Positions 43,564-53,940 of a DNA stretch of 64,000 nt are shown here, one piece after another. This DNA comes from Rheinheimera hassiensis. Its GTDB lineage: Bacteria; Pseudomonadota; Gammaproteobacteria; Enterobacterales; Alteromonadaceae. The stretch lies in NCBI RefSeq assembly GCF_022436675.1, contig NZ_JAKUJZ010000002.1, positions 62,001 to 126,000 on the forward strand, in the 5' to 3' direction. The translations under genes were made by a program, and so were the position numbers. Positions within the stretch are counted from its first letter, which is position 1, and each line of letters begins with the position of its first letter. Below the pieces are notes generated by a model. It had not been told where the DNA came from and made no database searches. It saw only the letters and a program-made list of their open reading frames with translations.

Positions 43564-44696
43564 TGTTTAGCGCCGCTGATACCACTTTTATGGCCCAGGC
43601 CATTCGTCTGGCTGAGCTTGGTCGTTACACCACCAGCCCAAACCCGAATGTCGGCGCAGTGCTGGTACAAAACGGTGTAGTTGTTGGCTCTGGTTATCAT
43701 AAACAAGCCGGTGGGCCCCATGCCGAAGTGTTTGCTCTGCGTGAAGCCGGCAGTGCAGCCAAAGGCGCCACCTGTTATGTCACGCTTGAGCCATGTAGCC
43801 ATTATGGCCGCACGCCACCTTGTGCTGAGGCATTGATTGCTGCCGGTGTTGCCCGCGTAGTAGTCGCGATGCAGGACCCGAACCCACAGGTAGCCGGGCG
43901 TGGCGTGGCTATGCTGCGCTCTGCCGGTATTCAGGTTGATGTAGGGCTACTCGAAGCACAGGCACGGGCATTAAATCCGGGCTTTTTAAGCCGGATGGAG
44001 CGCAAACGCCCCTATGTGCAGCTAAAACTGGCTGCCAGTTTAGACGGGCGCACCGCGCTGGCTAACGGCGACAGTAAATGGTTAACCGGCGCTGCCGCCC
44101 GCTCAGATGTGCAGCATTACCGCGCACAAAGCTGTGCTATTTTATCTACCGCTACGACAGTGCTGGCCGACAATGCCCGGTTGAATTTACGTGCTGAACA
44201 ACTGCTGCAAAGCGTGACAGCACTGGAAAGTGGCGAACTGCGCCAGCCCAAGCGGGTGATTCTGGACCGAAACGGTGTACTCGATCAGCGCCAGGCTATA
44301 TTTAATGACGGTGGCGAAGTATTACTCTGTGTCAGTAAGGTTGAAAACTCGCGGCAACTGCCCAATATCGCCAGACAAATTCATTGCCCTTTAGATAACA
44401 ATGCGCAATTTGATTTAGTGGCACTGCTGGAACACCTAGCACTGCGCGAAAATGTCAACACCTTGTGGGTAGAGGCGGGGGCTACATTGGCCGGTACCTT
44501 ATTACAGTTAAATCTGGTGGATGAGCTGATAGTGTATATAGCACCAAAGCTGCTGGGTAGCACAGCTCAGCCGCTGGCAGTGCTGCCCCAGTTTACTGCT
44601 CTGGCGCAGGTGCCTGAATTAAGCTGGACAGACATACGTATGGTTGGGTCGGATATCCGCCTTACGGCCACGCTAAACCCTGCGCCAATCGGATAA
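43563..44696 (+). CDS. ribD: Riboflavin biosynthesis deaminase/reductase RibD
   Basis: Bifunctional enzyme carrying out deamination and NADPH reduction of the GTP cyclohydrolase II product. The N-terminal zinc deaminase has GGPHAEVFAL and TLEPCSHYGRTPPC. The C-terminal reductase begins around residue 150 (RPYVQLKLAASLDGRTALANGD). 377 aa is the normal length. First gene of the riboflavin set, coupled to nrdR. Confidence 0.96.
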   Translation: MFSAADTTFMAQAIRLAELGRYTTSPNPNVGAVLVQNGVVVGSGYHKQAGGPHAEVFALREAGSAAKGATCYVTLEPCSHYGRTPPCAEALIAAGVARVVVAMQDPNPQVAGRGVAMLRSAGIQVDVGLLEAQARALNPGFLSRMERKRPYVQLKLAASLDGRTALANGDSKWLTGAAARSDVQHYRAQSCAILSTATTVLADNARLNLRAEQLLQSVTALESGELRQPKRVILDRNGVLDQRQAIFNDGGEVLLCVSKVENSRQLPNIARQIHCPLDNNAQFDLVALLEHLALRENVNTLWVEAGATLAGTLLQLNLVDELIVYIAPKLLGSTAQPLAVLPQFTALAQVPELSWTDIRMVGSDIRLTATLNPAPIG

Positions 44697-44707
44697 CGGG
44701 ATAACCT

Positions 44708-45358
44708 ATGTTTACAGGTATTATTGTAGCTACAGGCAAGCTCAGTGCGATACAGCAGCGAGGTACTGATATCACAATCACTATCGATAGCCAGAGCCTG
44801 GACTTTTCTGACGTAAAGCTGGGCGATAGCATTGCCAGTAACGGCGTGTGTTTAACGGTAACCAAACTGGGTAAGCACAGCTTTGATGCTGATGTGTCAT
44901 CAGAAACACTGGCTCACACCCTGTTTGGCCACTATAAAACCGGGCAGCTGATTAATCTGGAAAAAGCCATGCTACCTACAACGCGCATGGGCGGGCATTT
45001 AGTCAGCGGCCATGTCGATGGTGTTAGTAGCGTAACCAAAATTGAGGCCAGCGGCCGCGCCTGGCACATCTGGCTTACGTTGCCCAAAGCACTGGCGCAT
45101 TATATTGCCGCTAAAGGCTCTGTCACTATTGATGGTGTCAGCCTGACGGTAAATGAGCTGAGCAATGATGCCTTCAGGCTTACCATAGTGCCGCATACGG
45201 CAGAGCAAACTACCATTTCCCAGCTTAAAGTAGGTTCTAAGGTACATCTGGAGGTAGATTTAATTGCCCGTTACCTGGAACGTTTACTCAGTAAAGACAA
45301 TGGCAGCGCCAGTAGCGGTGTCAGTATGGCGCTGTTGGCTCAGCGTGGTTTTTTATAA
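44708..45358 (+). CDS. ribE: Riboflavin synthase alpha subunit
   Basis: Last step: dismutation of two 6,7-dimethyl-8-ribityllumazines to riboflavin. 216 aa formed of two lumazine-binding repeats; the first begins MFTGIIVATGKL with SIASNGVCLTVT, the second has MGGHLVSGHVDG and SVTIDGVSLTVNE. It lies 11 nt after ribD and 12 nt before ribB. The same gene is called ribC in some species. Confidence 0.96.
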   Translation: MFTGIIVATGKLSAIQQRGTDITITIDSQSLDFSDVKLGDSIASNGVCLTVTKLGKHSFDADVSSETLAHTLFGHYKTGQLINLEKAMLPTTRMGGHLVSGHVDGVSSVTKIEASGRAWHIWLTLPKALAHYIAAKGSVTIDGVSLTVNELSNDAFRLTIVPHTAEQTTISQLKVGSKVHLEVDLIARYLERLLSKDNGSASSGVSMALLAQRGFL

Positions 45359-45370
45359 ATAAGGTTTGTT

Positions 45371-46480
45371 ATGCAACTGAATACTCCTGCTGAAATTATT
45401 GAAGACATCCGCCAGGGCAAAATGGTGGTGCTGATGGACGATGAAGATCGCGAAAACGAAGGCGATCTGGTGATGGCGGCAGAATATGTTACGCCCGAAG
45501 CGATTAATTTTATGGCTACCCATGGCCGCGGTTTAATTTGCTTAACGCTGACGAAAAAGCGCTGTACACAATTAGCTTTACCGTTGATGGTTGATGCGAA
45601 TAAATCGCCGTTTTCTACTAACTTTACCGTGTCAATTGAAGCAGCAGAAGGCGTTACTACCGGTATTTCAGCAGCAGACCGTGCCCGCACTGTTAAAGCG
45701 GCAGTGGCACGCGATGCCAGGCCCACCGATATTGTGCAGCCTGGGCATATTTTTCCGTTGATGGCACAAGATGGCGGTGTGTTGGTGCGCGCCGGTCATA
45801 CCGAGGCCGGTTGTGATCTTGCCCGTTTAGCCGGGCTTGAACCTGCCGCGGTCATTGTTGAAGTACTAAACGACGATGGCACCATGGCGCGGCGGCCTGA
45901 TTTAGAGCTGTTTGCGCAAAAGCACGGTATTAAAATTGGTACTATTGCTGATTTAATTGAATACCGCAACTTAAATGAAACCACCATTGAGCAAGTGGCC
46001 AGTTGCCAATTACCTACCGAAGTGGGTGAGTTTAAGCTGGTTACCTTTAAAGATACTATTGATAACCAAATTCATTTTGCTTTGGTAAAAGGTGACATCA
46101 GCGCCGATGAGCCGACCTTAGTGCGGGTGCATTTGCATGATACCTTCAGTGATTTATTAATGGCCGACCGGGCAGCAAATCGCAGTTTTCCATTGCATAC
46201 CGCCATGGCACGTATTGCCAAAGATGGTGGCGTGTTGGTGTTACTTGGTAAGCATGAATCTACCGACGAGCTTATCCGCACAGTACAGGCATTTGAAGCC
46301 GAAGATAAAGGTGAAAAGCCGCGCAGTGCTCCGTGGAAAGGTACCTCACGTAATGTGGGAGTGGGCTCGCAAATTCTGGCCAGTCTGGGGGTGAAGAAAA
46401 TGCGCTTACTCAGCCAGCCGAAAAAGTACCATGCGTTGTCTGGTTTTGGCCTGGAAGTAGTGGATTACGTTAGCGAATAA
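45371..46480 (+). CDS. ribB: 3,4-dihydroxy-2-butanone 4-phosphate synthase fused to a degenerate RibA-like domain (RibBX type)
   Basis: The N-terminal half (about 1-200) is an intact Rib[21 protein letters not shown] holds the acidic active site, with [15 protein letters not shown] later. The C-terminal half has the RibA fold ([14 protein letters not shown] to [19 protein letters not shown]) but lacks the three zinc cysteines and the HRQEGR catalytic stretch, reading [11 protein letters not shown] instead. It should therefore make dihydroxybutanone phosphate but not open GTP. Such RibBX variants are known in proteobacteria; true RibA must be elsewhere. 369 aa. Confidence 0.92.
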   Translation: MQLNTPAEIIEDIRQGKMVVLMDDEDRENEGDLVMAAEYVTPEAINFMATHGRGLICLTLTKKRCTQLALPLMVDANKSPFSTNFTVSIEAAEGVTTGISAADRARTVKAAVARDARPTDIVQPGHIFPLMAQDGGVLVRAGHTEAGCDLARLAGLEPAAVIVEVLNDDGTMARRPDLELFAQKHGIKIGTIADLIEYRNLNETTIEQVASCQLPTEVGEFKLVTFKDTIDNQIHFALVKGDISADEPTLVRVHLHDTFSDLLMADRAANRSFPLHTAMARIAKDGGVLVLLGKHESTDELIRTVQAFEAEDKGEKPRSAPWKGTSRNVGVGSQILASLGVKKMRLLSQPKKYHALSGFGLEVVDYVSE

Positions 46481-46598
46481 CCGTGCTACCGGCTTACAAA
46501 GAAAGCGTCAGCCAACATAACAAAGACTATGCCGGTTTAAGCAGTGTTGTGCTATTATGCACGGCTAATTTTCAGCGGTCAGATTTTAAGGGCAACTT

Positions 46599-47063
46599 AT
46601 GCAGGTTATTGAAGCAGGGTTTTCTGCCAACGGTAAGAAGTTTGCGTTAGTCGTAGCGCGGTTTAACAGCTTTATTGTTGAGAGCTTATTAAGCGGTGCA
46701 ACCGACACATTGCAGCGTATTGGCAACGTAGCAGAGCAGGATATCACCGTGATCCGTGTACCGGGCGCCTTTGAATTGCCGCTGGCGGTGCAGCGTGTTG
46801 CTGCCAGTAAAAAATATGACGGCATTATTGCCCTGGGTGCAGTTATCCGCGGTGGTACGCCACATTTTGAATATGTATCCGGTGAATGTACTAAAGGTAT
46901 TGCCCAGGTAATGATGCAACATGACATTCCGGTAGCTTTTGGTGTACTCACGGTAGACAGCATTGAGCAAGCCATTGAGCGCGCAGGAACCAAAGCCGGT
47001 AACAAAGGTAGCGAAGCTGCCATGTCTACGCTGGAAATGGTTAACCTGCTGGCCAAGCTGTAA
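46599..47063 (+). CDS. ribH: 6,7-dimethyl-8-ribityllumazine synthase
   Basis: Condenses the pyrimidine and dihydroxybutanone phosphate into lumazine; forms hollow capsids or pentamers. 154 aa with [15 protein letters not shown] near the start, [14 protein letters not shown], and the conserved [21 protein letters not shown]. It lies 118 nt after ribB; no FMN riboswitch motif is visible there. nusB follows after 17 nt. Confidence 0.96.
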   Translation: MQVIEAGFSANGKKFALVVARFNSFIVESLLSGATDTLQRIGNVAEQDITVIRVPGAFELPLAVQRVAASKKYDGIIALGAVIRGGTPHFEYVSGECTKGIAQVMMQHDIPVAFGVLTVDSIEQAIERAGTKAGNKGSEAAMSTLEMVNLLAKL

Positions 47064-47080
47064 CAGGAAGAGACGCACAG

Positions 47081-47494
47081 ATGAAACCTAATGCCCGTCG
47101 TCAGTCACGGTCACTTGCAGTACAGGGAATATACAGCTGGCATGTCAGCAAAAACCCTATTGCAGATATTGAGCAACAACTATTATTAGAAACCAACGTT
47201 AAACATCTCGATGTTGGCTATTTTCAGGATCTGGTGCGTGGTGTGGTAAAAAACCATGCGGTACTGGATGAAGCATTAAAACCTTATTTAGATCGGCCGT
47301 TCGATGAAATTGATTTTGTTGAAAAAGCCATATTGCGGGTGTCAGCTTACGAGCTGAAATACCGTCTTGATGTTCCGTATAAGGTGATTATCAACGAAGC
47401 TATTGAGCTGGCCAAAGCGTTCGCCGCCGACGACAGCCATAAGTTCGTTAACGGCATTCTGGATAAAGCCGTACGCGTACTGCGTCCAAGTTAA
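47081..47494 (+). CDS. nusB: Transcription antitermination factor NusB
   Basis: RNA-binding helical protein that with NusE (S10) supports rRNA antitermination. 137 aa; starts [20 protein letters not shown], with the C-terminal stretch [23 protein letters not shown] typical of NusB. The ribosome site is GGAAGAG. Between ribH and thiL as in other gammaproteobacteria. Confidence 0.96.
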   Translation: MKPNARRQSRSLAVQGIYSWHVSKNPIADIEQQLLLETNVKHLDVGYFQDLVRGVVKNHAVLDEALKPYLDRPFDEIDFVEKAILRVSAYELKYRLDVPYKVIINEAIELAKAFAADDSHKFVNGILDKAVRVLRPS

Positions 47495-47500
47495 AAGGAG

Positions 47501-47518
47501 AGCCGGCATCAGTCGGCT
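47501..47518 (+). terminator. Weak hairpin between nusB and thiL
   Basis: AGCCG and CGGCT pair around 8 nt, followed by TCTTAGTTTT. A 5-bp stem and a broken T run make it weak, so readthrough to thiL is likely. It also lies in front of the thiL start, where no good ribosome site is seen. Confidence 0.4.
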
Positions 47519-47528
47519 TCTTAGTTTT

Positions 47529-48491
47529 ATGGGTGAATTCGAACTCATTTCCCGCTATTTTGCCAACTGTGGCGCCAAACGCGCTGACAGTGCTATCGGT
47601 GTTGGTGATGATGGTGCTGTACTGCAGGTGCGTGATGGCTATGACTTAGTGGTTACCACCGACACTATGGTGGTAGGTACGCACTTTTTTCCTGATGATG
47701 AGCCCCGTGCGCTGGGTCACAAACTAGTGACCGTAAATGTCAGTGATTTAGCCGCCATGGGCGCAGAGCCAGCCTGGTTATCGCTGGCGCTGACATTGCC
47801 GGCCGTGGATGAGCCCTGGGTGGCAGCCTTTGCCGCTGGCTTACACGAAACCGCTGAATACTACAATTGTCAGTTAATTGGCGGCGACACCACCCGTGGC
47901 CCACTTAGCCTGACCATGATAGCCAAAGGCATAGTGCCGCGAGGTAAAGCACTGACTCGCAGCGGCGCCAAAGTAGGCGATTATATTTATGTTACCGGCA
48001 CTTTAGGTGACGCTGCTCTGGGGCTGAAACTGTGTCAGGGACTGCATGAAGTCAGTAAAAAGCATCAGACCCATATTCTGCAACGTTTTCATTATCCTTC
48101 AGCCCGGGTTGCACTTGGCCAGGCGCTGAGGAATATTGCCAGCAGTGCCATGGATTTATCTGATGGTCTGTATAGCGATATTCAGCATATTATGAAACGC
48201 TCAGCAGTGGGGGCCAGTATTGATGTTGCCCGTTTGCCACTGTCGCAAGCGGTTAAAGACAGTTGCGATAGCGCCACGGCGATACAACTGGCGTTATCTG
48301 GCGGTGAAGACTACGAACTGTTGTTTACCGTACCAGAAGCCCGGCGCGGTTCGCTGGATGTATTGCTGTCACCCTACGGTATTGGCGTTAGCTGTATCGG
48401 TCGTGTTACCGGTGCTGCCGGTAAGCTGGAGCTGAAGCAGGGCGAACAACCGTTTAACTACCAGCATAATGGCTTTAAACATTTCTTATGA
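47529..48491 (+). CDS. thiL: Thiamine-monophosphate kinase
   Basis: ATP-dependent phosphorylation of thiamine monophosphate to the active cofactor thiamine diphosphate. It is a PurM/AIR-synthase-like fold. The start is the ATG at 47529 (MGEFELISRYFANCG), giving 320 aa. Metal and nucleotide residues are in IGVGDDGAVL, TTDTMVVGTHF, VNVSDLAAMGAEP and LIGGDTTRG. An upstream in-frame extension would overlap nusB and is rejected. It overlaps pgpA by 4 nt. Confidence 0.95.
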   Translation: MGEFELISRYFANCGAKRADSAIGVGDDGAVLQVRDGYDLVVTTDTMVVGTHFFPDDEPRALGHKLVTVNVSDLAAMGAEPAWLSLALTLPAVDEPWVAAFAAGLHETAEYYNCQLIGGDTTRGPLSLTMIAKGIVPRGKALTRSGAKVGDYIYVTGTLGDAALGLKLCQGLHEVSKKHQTHILQRFHYPSARVALGQALRNIASSAMDLSDGLYSDIQHIMKRSAVGASIDVARLPLSQAVKDSCDSATAIQLALSGGEDYELLFTVPEARRGSLDVLLSPYGIGVSCIGRVTGAAGKLELKQGEQPFNYQHNGFKHFL

Positions 48492-48967
48492 ACGAACTGA
48501 AGTTTAACCTCAGAAAGTGGCATCAATTTCTTGCCGTGGGTTTTGGCAGTGGCTTATCGCCGGTAGCGCCGGGTACATTTGGCACGCTGGCAGCGGTGCC
48601 ATTGGTGGCGCTGTTGCTGTGGGCTGGCAATATTTGGCTGTTAACCTTTGTTGTTATTGGCAGTGTGCTTGGTATCTATATCTGTGGCCAGACAGCGACT
48701 GAAATGGAAACTCATGACCATAGCGCTATAGTGTGGGACGAAATTGTTGGCTATGGCATTACCATGCTGTGGGCCCCGCTGCACTGGCAGACGTTTTTAC
48801 TGGGGTTTGTCTTATTTCGTCTGTTTGATATTGTAAAACCTTGGCCAATAAGCTTGCTGGATCGCCATCTGGGCGGCGGTATTGGCATTATGCTTGATGA
48901 TATTGCGGCCGGTGTCGCTGCGCTTATTGTGTTGCAATTGTTACTGTCGTTTTTACCACTGGGCTAA
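48488..48967 (+). CDS. pgpA: Phosphatidylglycerophosphatase A
   Basis: Inner-membrane phosphatase making phosphatidylglycerol from its phosphate. 159 aa: FGSGLSPVAPGTFGTLAAVP near the start, then the acidic HDHSAIVWDEIVGYGITM and the hydrophobic segments of the family, ending IMLDDIAAGVAALIVLQ. It overlaps thiL by 4 nt, and the next gene begins at or just after its stop codon. Confidence 0.94.
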   Translation: MNELKFNLRKWHQFLAVGFGSGLSPVAPGTFGTLAAVPLVALLLWAGNIWLLTFVVIGSVLGIYICGQTATEMETHDHSAIVWDEIVGYGITMLWAPLHWQTFLLGFVLFRLFDIVKPWPISLLDRHLGGGIGIMLDDIAAGVAALIVLQLLLSFLPLG

Positions 48968-48993
48968 TGCAAGATAAAAAAGAGAGTGCATCA

Positions 48994-51900
48994 ATGAAAA
49001 AAGCCTTACTGTTGTTTTTATTGTTGTGTCCTCTTACTTTGTATGCGTACAACCAACCATCGGTATATGATTTTGATATCAAGCACTGGAACAGTGCCGA
49101 TGGCCTGTCCAGCAATTCAGTACGTTCTGTCAGCCAGGATTCGCAAGGGTTTATCTGGTTAGGGACTCTGTATGGCCTGAATCGCTTTGACGGCGTGCAG
49201 TTTGAGCATTTTACCAAAGAAACCCATCGCCATCTGGCCAGCAATAGCGTTACCCGCCTGCTACATGACAGCCAGGGCTATATGTGGGTGGGCACCAAGT
49301 CTGGCCTGTCGGGGGTTGACCCGCTGACATTACAGTTTGAACGTTATCAGATCCTCTCTGAAGTTACTGCTATTATTGAAGTCCGCCCCGGTGAAATCTG
49401 GGTGGCAGCTGATCATTTATTTCGTATCCACAATGGCCATGTCAGCCGGGTAGAGCAGGTGCTTTCGCAGGTAAGCCAACTGGAGCTGGTGGGTGAGCAC
49501 ATCTGGATTATGGGGTCTGAGCAGCTGTACCGCATGGATCTGGACGGAAATGTAAAAAGCTACACCTTACCGGCCGAGCTTATTCAAACGCCTGTTTATG
49601 ATTTGTACTGGACCGAAAAAGGTTTACATATTGCAGGTGAGTCTGGGTTTTATCACCTGGATGTTGCCACTAGCGAGGTACAAAAGTGTCAGCTGCCGGA
49701 TCAAAACAGCACTGCAGTATACAAACTACTGCGTGACAGCCGTGGTAATAGTTGGATATCAGCCCACCGTAAATTATTTCATAAACACGCCAAACAGCCC
49801 TGGCAGCATATTACCGGCGACGAACTGGGTAGTTATCCTTGGTTTAGTGATATTTTTGAAGACCGTGATAACAATATCTGGTTGGCCAGTTTCAGCGATG
49901 GCCTATACCGCGCAGCAGTAGGAAATATTCGCCGGGTAGTACCGTTTCAGCCAGACGCTGTGGTACGCAGTGTCGCCGTTACGCCCTCAGATACATTGTT
50001 GGTGGCCGGGCAGTCGGATATTGGTGAGTTAACAGCTGATGGTCAATACCACAGCCTGATCAATGCTGAACAGTTGGGCAGCGGCACTGTGCACGACATT
50101 TACTGGTCAGATGCCAACCATTTATGGCTTGGTACTGACAACGGTATTCTGGCATATCAGCGGGATACCAAGCAGCTTACGACACAGTTTGATAGCTTAA
50201 AAGGCTTTGCCGTAAGAGTGCTGCAAGCGGATATAAATGGTGGTCTATGGATTGGCGGTGTGATGGGGCTGGTGCATTACCAGCATAATACGCTGACACC
50301 TTTTGCGTTGAACACTGAGCTGGAATCCCGCCATATTACCGTGTTGCAGCAAAACGATAAGCAACTGGTCTTTGGCACTACCCGTGGCTTATATCAGTAC
50401 GAACAGCAACGCCTTAGCCGGTTGGGCGTGGGCACGGCGTTGTACAACAGTTACATTACTGCCTTACAGTTATTACCCAACGGCCATTTACTGGCCAGTA
50501 CGCTGGATGACGGCATCTTTATTCGTCGTGCCGACAACAGCTGGTATCAGTTGCATACCGCTAACGGGCTACCGCACAGCCCGGTAGTCAGCATGACATA
50601 CGATGGCGCAACAGATTATATCTGGATCAGCAGCCACAAAGGCATTTTTCGTTTACGCGCGGCAGAGCTTGACCGGCCAAATCTGGATAACCTGCCAATC
50701 GAAGATGTGCTGGGGCCACATGATCGCCAGTTGGGCACTGTACCCGGGCGCTGCTGTAACGGCGCTGGCCATGCCAAGGTTGCATTATGGCAGCAGCAGT
50801 ATTGGTACCCTACATTAAAGGGCCTGGTGGCCGTGCCGGCGGAGCTTAACCGTAAAGCCGATAAGCCCGTACAGCCGGTAATTAAACTGGTGCAGGGCCA
50901 GCAAACTTATGTTCTTACCGCCGAGCAGCAACGTTTGGTATTAGAGCTGGATGATCGCAACATCAGCATTAAATACTCTGCGCTGGAATTTATCAAACCG
51001 GCTGCTTTACAGTTTCGTTATCAGTTAACCGGCTTTGAACATAGCTGGCATGACGCTGCAGACCGGCGTGAAGCCGTTTACACTAACCTGGAACCCGGAC
51101 GTTTTGTGTTTCGCGTACAAACCCGGCTGGAGAATGAACCCTGGGCTGCTGCGCAAACACAGGACCTTGAACTGGTGGTACCCAAGCGCTTTGACGAAAC
51201 GCTGGTATACCGTGGCTTATGGCTGGTGCTATTTTTGTTTTGTCTGTACGGCCTGATCTGGCTGTTAAGGCGCAATACTGTACATCAGCAACAACAGCTG
51301 GAACGCCTGGTAAAGCAGCGTACACAAGAGCTGGAAAACAGTAACCTGAAACTAAATGAGTTAAATGAACAACTGGCATTACTAACCCACAAAGACAGTT
51401 TAACCGGTCTGCGTAACCGTCGTTTTATGTTTGAACAGTTGCCAAAAGACATTGAACACTTTCAGCGCAACCGTGAGTCTATGCAAACGCAAGGTAAATG
51501 CGTGGCGTTAATTCATCTGGATCTGGATAACTTTAAACAGGTTAATGACCAGTTTGGTAACAGTGCTGGTGATAGCTGTATTCAACAGGTAGCCGGTTTG
51601 CTGATCCGTGAAACACGTGGCTCAGATTATGTTGTACGCTTTGCCGGTGAAGAGTTTGTCCTGGTGCTGCGTGATATACCGCTTGAGCTGGTAGAGCAGT
51701 TTAGTTATCGCCTGAATGAGCTGGTGGCTAAAACGGTGTTTAATTTACCTGACGGGCATCGCACCCGCTTAACCTGCTCAGTGGGCTATGCTGTCTACCC
51801 GTTAGAATTACTTGGCGGGCAGTTGATTAACTGGGAAGTGTCGTTACAGCTATCTGAAATGGCGCTATATCATGTTAAGCATGCGGGTAAAAATGGTGTA

Positions 51901-52026
51901 GCGACTATTCACTTTGATCAGCAGGTTGATGCGTTTGAATTTGAAGACTCATCGCATGTTGAAGCACAGGTAGAGCGTCTACTGGCTGCCGGGTTGGCGC
52001 ATTTTGAGCTGAATAATACCCGCTGA
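48994..52026 (+). CDS. Membrane diguanylate cyclase with periplasmic beta-propeller sensor (Reg_prop / Y_Y_Y / GGDEF)
   Basis: 1010 aa. A signal peptide (MKKALLLFLLLCPLTLYA) is followed by about 630 residues of regulator-propeller repeats (SQDSQGFIWLGTLYGLNRFD, DSQGYMWVGTKSGL and others), a Y_Y_Y domain, one membrane helix (LWLVLFLFCLYGLIWLL), a coiled coil and a GGDEF domain. The active site reads AGEEF (884-888) and an RxxD inhibitory site (RGSD) lies five residues before it, so it should be an active, product-inhibited cyclase, though Ala replaces the first Gly. The ligand is unknown. The start at 48994 has AGAGAG upstream; an ATG at 48967 overlapping the pgpA stop is possible. Confidence 0.9.
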   Translation: MKKALLLFLLLCPLTLYAYNQPSVYDFDIKHWNSADGLSSNSVRSVSQDSQGFIWLGTLYGLNRFDGVQFEHFTKETHRHLASNSVTRLLHDSQGYMWVGTKSGLSGVDPLTLQFERYQILSEVTAIIEVRPGEIWVAADHLFRIHNGHVSRVEQVLSQVSQLELVGEHIWIMGSEQLYRMDLDGNVKSYTLPAELIQTPVYDLYWTEKGLHIAGESGFYHLDVATSEVQKCQLPDQNSTAVYKLLRDSRGNSWISAHRKLFHKHAKQPWQHITGDELGSYPWFSDIFEDRDNNIWLASFSDGLYRAAVGNIRRVVPFQPDAVVRSVAVTPSDTLLVAGQSDIGELTADGQYHSLINAEQLGSGTVHDIYWSDANHLWLGTDNGILAYQRDTKQLTTQFDSLKGFAVRVLQADINGGLWIGGVMGLVHYQHNTLTPFALNTELESRHITVLQQNDKQLVFGTTRGLYQYEQQRLSRLGVGTALYNSYITALQLLPNGHLLASTLDDGIFIRRADNSWYQLHTANGLPHSPVVSMTYDGATDYIWISSHKGIFRLRAAELDRPNLDNLPIEDVLGPHDRQLGTVPGRCCNGAGHAKVALWQQQYWYPTLKGLVAVPAELNRKADKPVQPVIKLVQGQQTYVLTAEQQRLVLELDDRNISIKYSALEFIKPAALQFRYQLTGFEHSWHDAADRREAVYTNLEPGRFVFRVQTRLENEPWAAAQTQDLELVVPKRFDETLVYRGLWLVLFLFCLYGLIWLLRRNTVHQQQQLERLVKQRTQELENSNLKLNELNEQLALLTHKDSLTGLRNRRFMFEQLPKDIEHFQRNRESMQTQGKCVALIHLDLDNFKQVNDQFGNSAGDSCIQQVAGLLIRETRGSDYVVRFAGEEFVLVLRDIPLELVEQFSYRLNELVAKTVFNLPDGHRTRLTCSVGYAVYPLELLGGQLINWEVSLQLSEMALYHVKHAGKNGVATIHFDQQVDAFEFEDSSHVEAQVERLLAAGLAHFELNNTR

Positions 52027-52052
52027 TAACGGTTTGTTAGCAGCGGGTTTTT
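52019..52052 (+). terminator. Intrinsic terminator overlapping the end of the diguanylate cyclase gene
   Basis: A 12-bp stem with one mismatch (52019-52030 with 52036-52047), GGTTT loop, then five T residues. The left arm includes the stop codon. Confidence 0.85.
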
Positions 52053-52066
52053 AGTGGTGTTAACGG

Positions 52067-53926
52067 TTAAAGCCGTTGTTGGATACTGGCAAGAATACCG
52101 TTGTTGTCCAGCGCCAGCTCAGTATAAATTTCTTCCTGGCTGCCATGCTTAATAAAGTGATCCGGCAAACCCAGGTTCAGGCTTTGCACCGCCAGCCGGG
52201 CTTTAGCAATAAACTCATTAATGGCTGAACCGGCCCCACCGGTTATGGCATTGTCTTCAACCGTGACAAACAGCTGATGGCTTTGTGCCAGCTCAGTTAA
52301 CAAGCTTTCATCAAGTGGTTTGACAAAACGCATATCTACCAGAGTGGCGTTTAACTGCTCTGCTGCATGCTGACAGGCACTTAACAGCGGGCCAAAAGCC
52401 AGTATGGCGACATTCTCACCCTGGCGTACCACTTTGGCTTTACCCAGTTGCAGCAATTGCATTTGCTGCTGGGCATCAATACCGGTACCACTGCCGCGCG
52501 GATAACGCACTGCTGCAGGTCCCTGATACTGATAGCCGGTATATAGCATCTGGCGGCATTCATCTTCGTCTGATGGCGTCATAACCACCATATTCGGAAT
52601 GCAGCGCATAAAGCTGATATCAAAAGCCCCCTGATGGGTTGGGCCATCGGCACCGACTACGCCAGCACGGTCAACCGCAAACAGCACATCAAGGTTTTGC
52701 AGGGCTACGTCATGGATCAATTGATCATAACCGCGCTGCAAAAAACTGGAGTAAATAGCCACTACCGGCTTTAAGCCTTCAATGGCCATACCTGCGGCCA
52801 GCGTTACAGCATGCTGCTCGGCAATGGCGACATCGAAATAGCGTTTAGGGTAGCTTTTAGAAAACCGGACTAAGTCAGAGCCTTCCCGCATAGCAGGCGT
52901 AATGGCCTGTAAGCGTTCATCCTGCGCTGCCATATCGCATATCCAGTTGCCAAAGATATTCGAAAAACTGGGACGGCCGGCCTTTTTCGCCGGTTGCTTT
53001 TTATCATCCGGATTAAATTTAGACACGGCATGATAGCCAATAGGGTCGGCTTCTGCCGGGGCATAACCTTTGCCTTTTTTAGTGACAATATGCAGCAGCT
53101 GCGGCCCTTTTAAATTACGCATATTGCGGATGGTATCTACCAGCCCCAGTACGTCGTGACCATCAATTGGGCCTATATAGTTAAAACCCAGCTCTTCAAA
53201 AAAGGTGCCTGGCGTAACCATGCCTTTAAAGTGCTCTTCAGCACGGCTGGCCAGTTCATGCAGCGGCGGCACACCACTTAAAATCTTTTTACCGCCTTCG
53301 CGCAGGCTGGTGTAAAAGCTGCCGGATAAAATACGGGCAAAATAGCGGTTTAACGCGCCAACGTTTTCTGATATCGACATTTCATTGTCATTCAGAATAA
53401 CCAGCATGTCAGGCCGTACTTCGCCAGCATGGTTTAGTGCTTCAAAGGCCATACCGGCGGTAATAGCGCCATCACCAATGACGGCAACAACTTTACGGTT
53501 ATTGCGTGCCTGCTGAGCGGCAATCGCCATACCTAAAGCAGCACTGATTGACGTGCTGGAGTGGCCGACAGACAACACATCGTATTCGCTTTCTTCACGG
53601 TAGGGGAAAGGGTGCAAGCCATCTTTCTGGCGAATGGTATGCATACGCTCAGCCCGGCCGGTCAGAATTTTATGCGGATAAGCCTGATGGCCAACATCCC
53701 AAATCAAGCGATCAAACGGGGTGTTATACACATAATGCAAAGCGACGGTAAGCTCTACCGTGCCTAAACCTGAGGCAAAGTGGCCGCTGCTCTGGCTGAC
53801 ACTTTGCAATAAGTAACTGCGCAACTCGTCACTGAGTGCGGGCAGTTTGTCCTGTGGCAGCTGACGCAGCTGCTCGGGTAAATTAGCCTTGGCTAATAAC
53901 GGGTAATCGTTAATATCTAACGCCAT
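52067..53926 (-). CDS. dxs: 1-deoxy-D-xylulose-5-phosphate synthase
   Basis: Thiamine-diphosphate enzyme condensing pyruvate and glyceraldehyde 3-phosphate, the first step of the MEP isoprenoid pathway. 619 aa. The cofactor motif is [20 protein letters not shown] through [12 protein letters not shown], with [14 protein letters not shown] before it. The transketolase middle domain has [20 protein letters not shown], and the C-terminal domain RYPRGSGTG. Last gene of xseB-ispA-dxs, 14 nt after ispA. Confidence 0.97.
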   Translation of the reverse strand: MALDINDYPLLAKANLPEQLRQLPQDKLPALSDELRSYLLQSVSQSSGHFASGLGTVELTVALHYVYNTPFDRLIWDVGHQAYPHKILTGRAERMHTIRQKDGLHPFPYREESEYDVLSVGHSSTSISAALGMAIAAQQARNNRKVVAVIGDGAITAGMAFEALNHAGEVRPDMLVILNDNEMSISENVGALNRYFARILSGSFYTSLREGGKKILSGVPPLHELASRAEEHFKGMVTPGTFFEELGFNYIGPIDGHDVLGLVDTIRNMRNLKGPQLLHIVTKKGKGYAPAEADPIGYHAVSKFNPDDKKQPAKKAGRPSFSNIFGNWICDMAAQDERLQAITPAMREGSDLVRFSKSYPKRYFDVAIAEQHAVTLAAGMAIEGLKPVVAIYSSFLQRGYDQLIHDVALQNLDVLFAVDRAGVVGADGPTHQGAFDISFMRCIPNMVVMTPSDEDECRQMLYTGYQYQGPAAVRYPRGSGTGIDAQQQMQLLQLGKAKVVRQGENVAILAFGPLLSACQHAAEQLNATLVDMRFVKPLDESLLTELAQSHQLFVTVEDNAITGGAGSAINEFIAKARLAVQSLNLGLPDHFIKHGSQEEIYTELALDNNGILASIQQRL

Positions 53927-53940
53927 AATCCATGCCTGTG

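Noticed and set aside
46481-46598. Possible FMN riboswitch before ribH
   Set aside because: The gap is only 118 nt and has none of the conserved RFN element strings; the region before ribB is only 12 nt.
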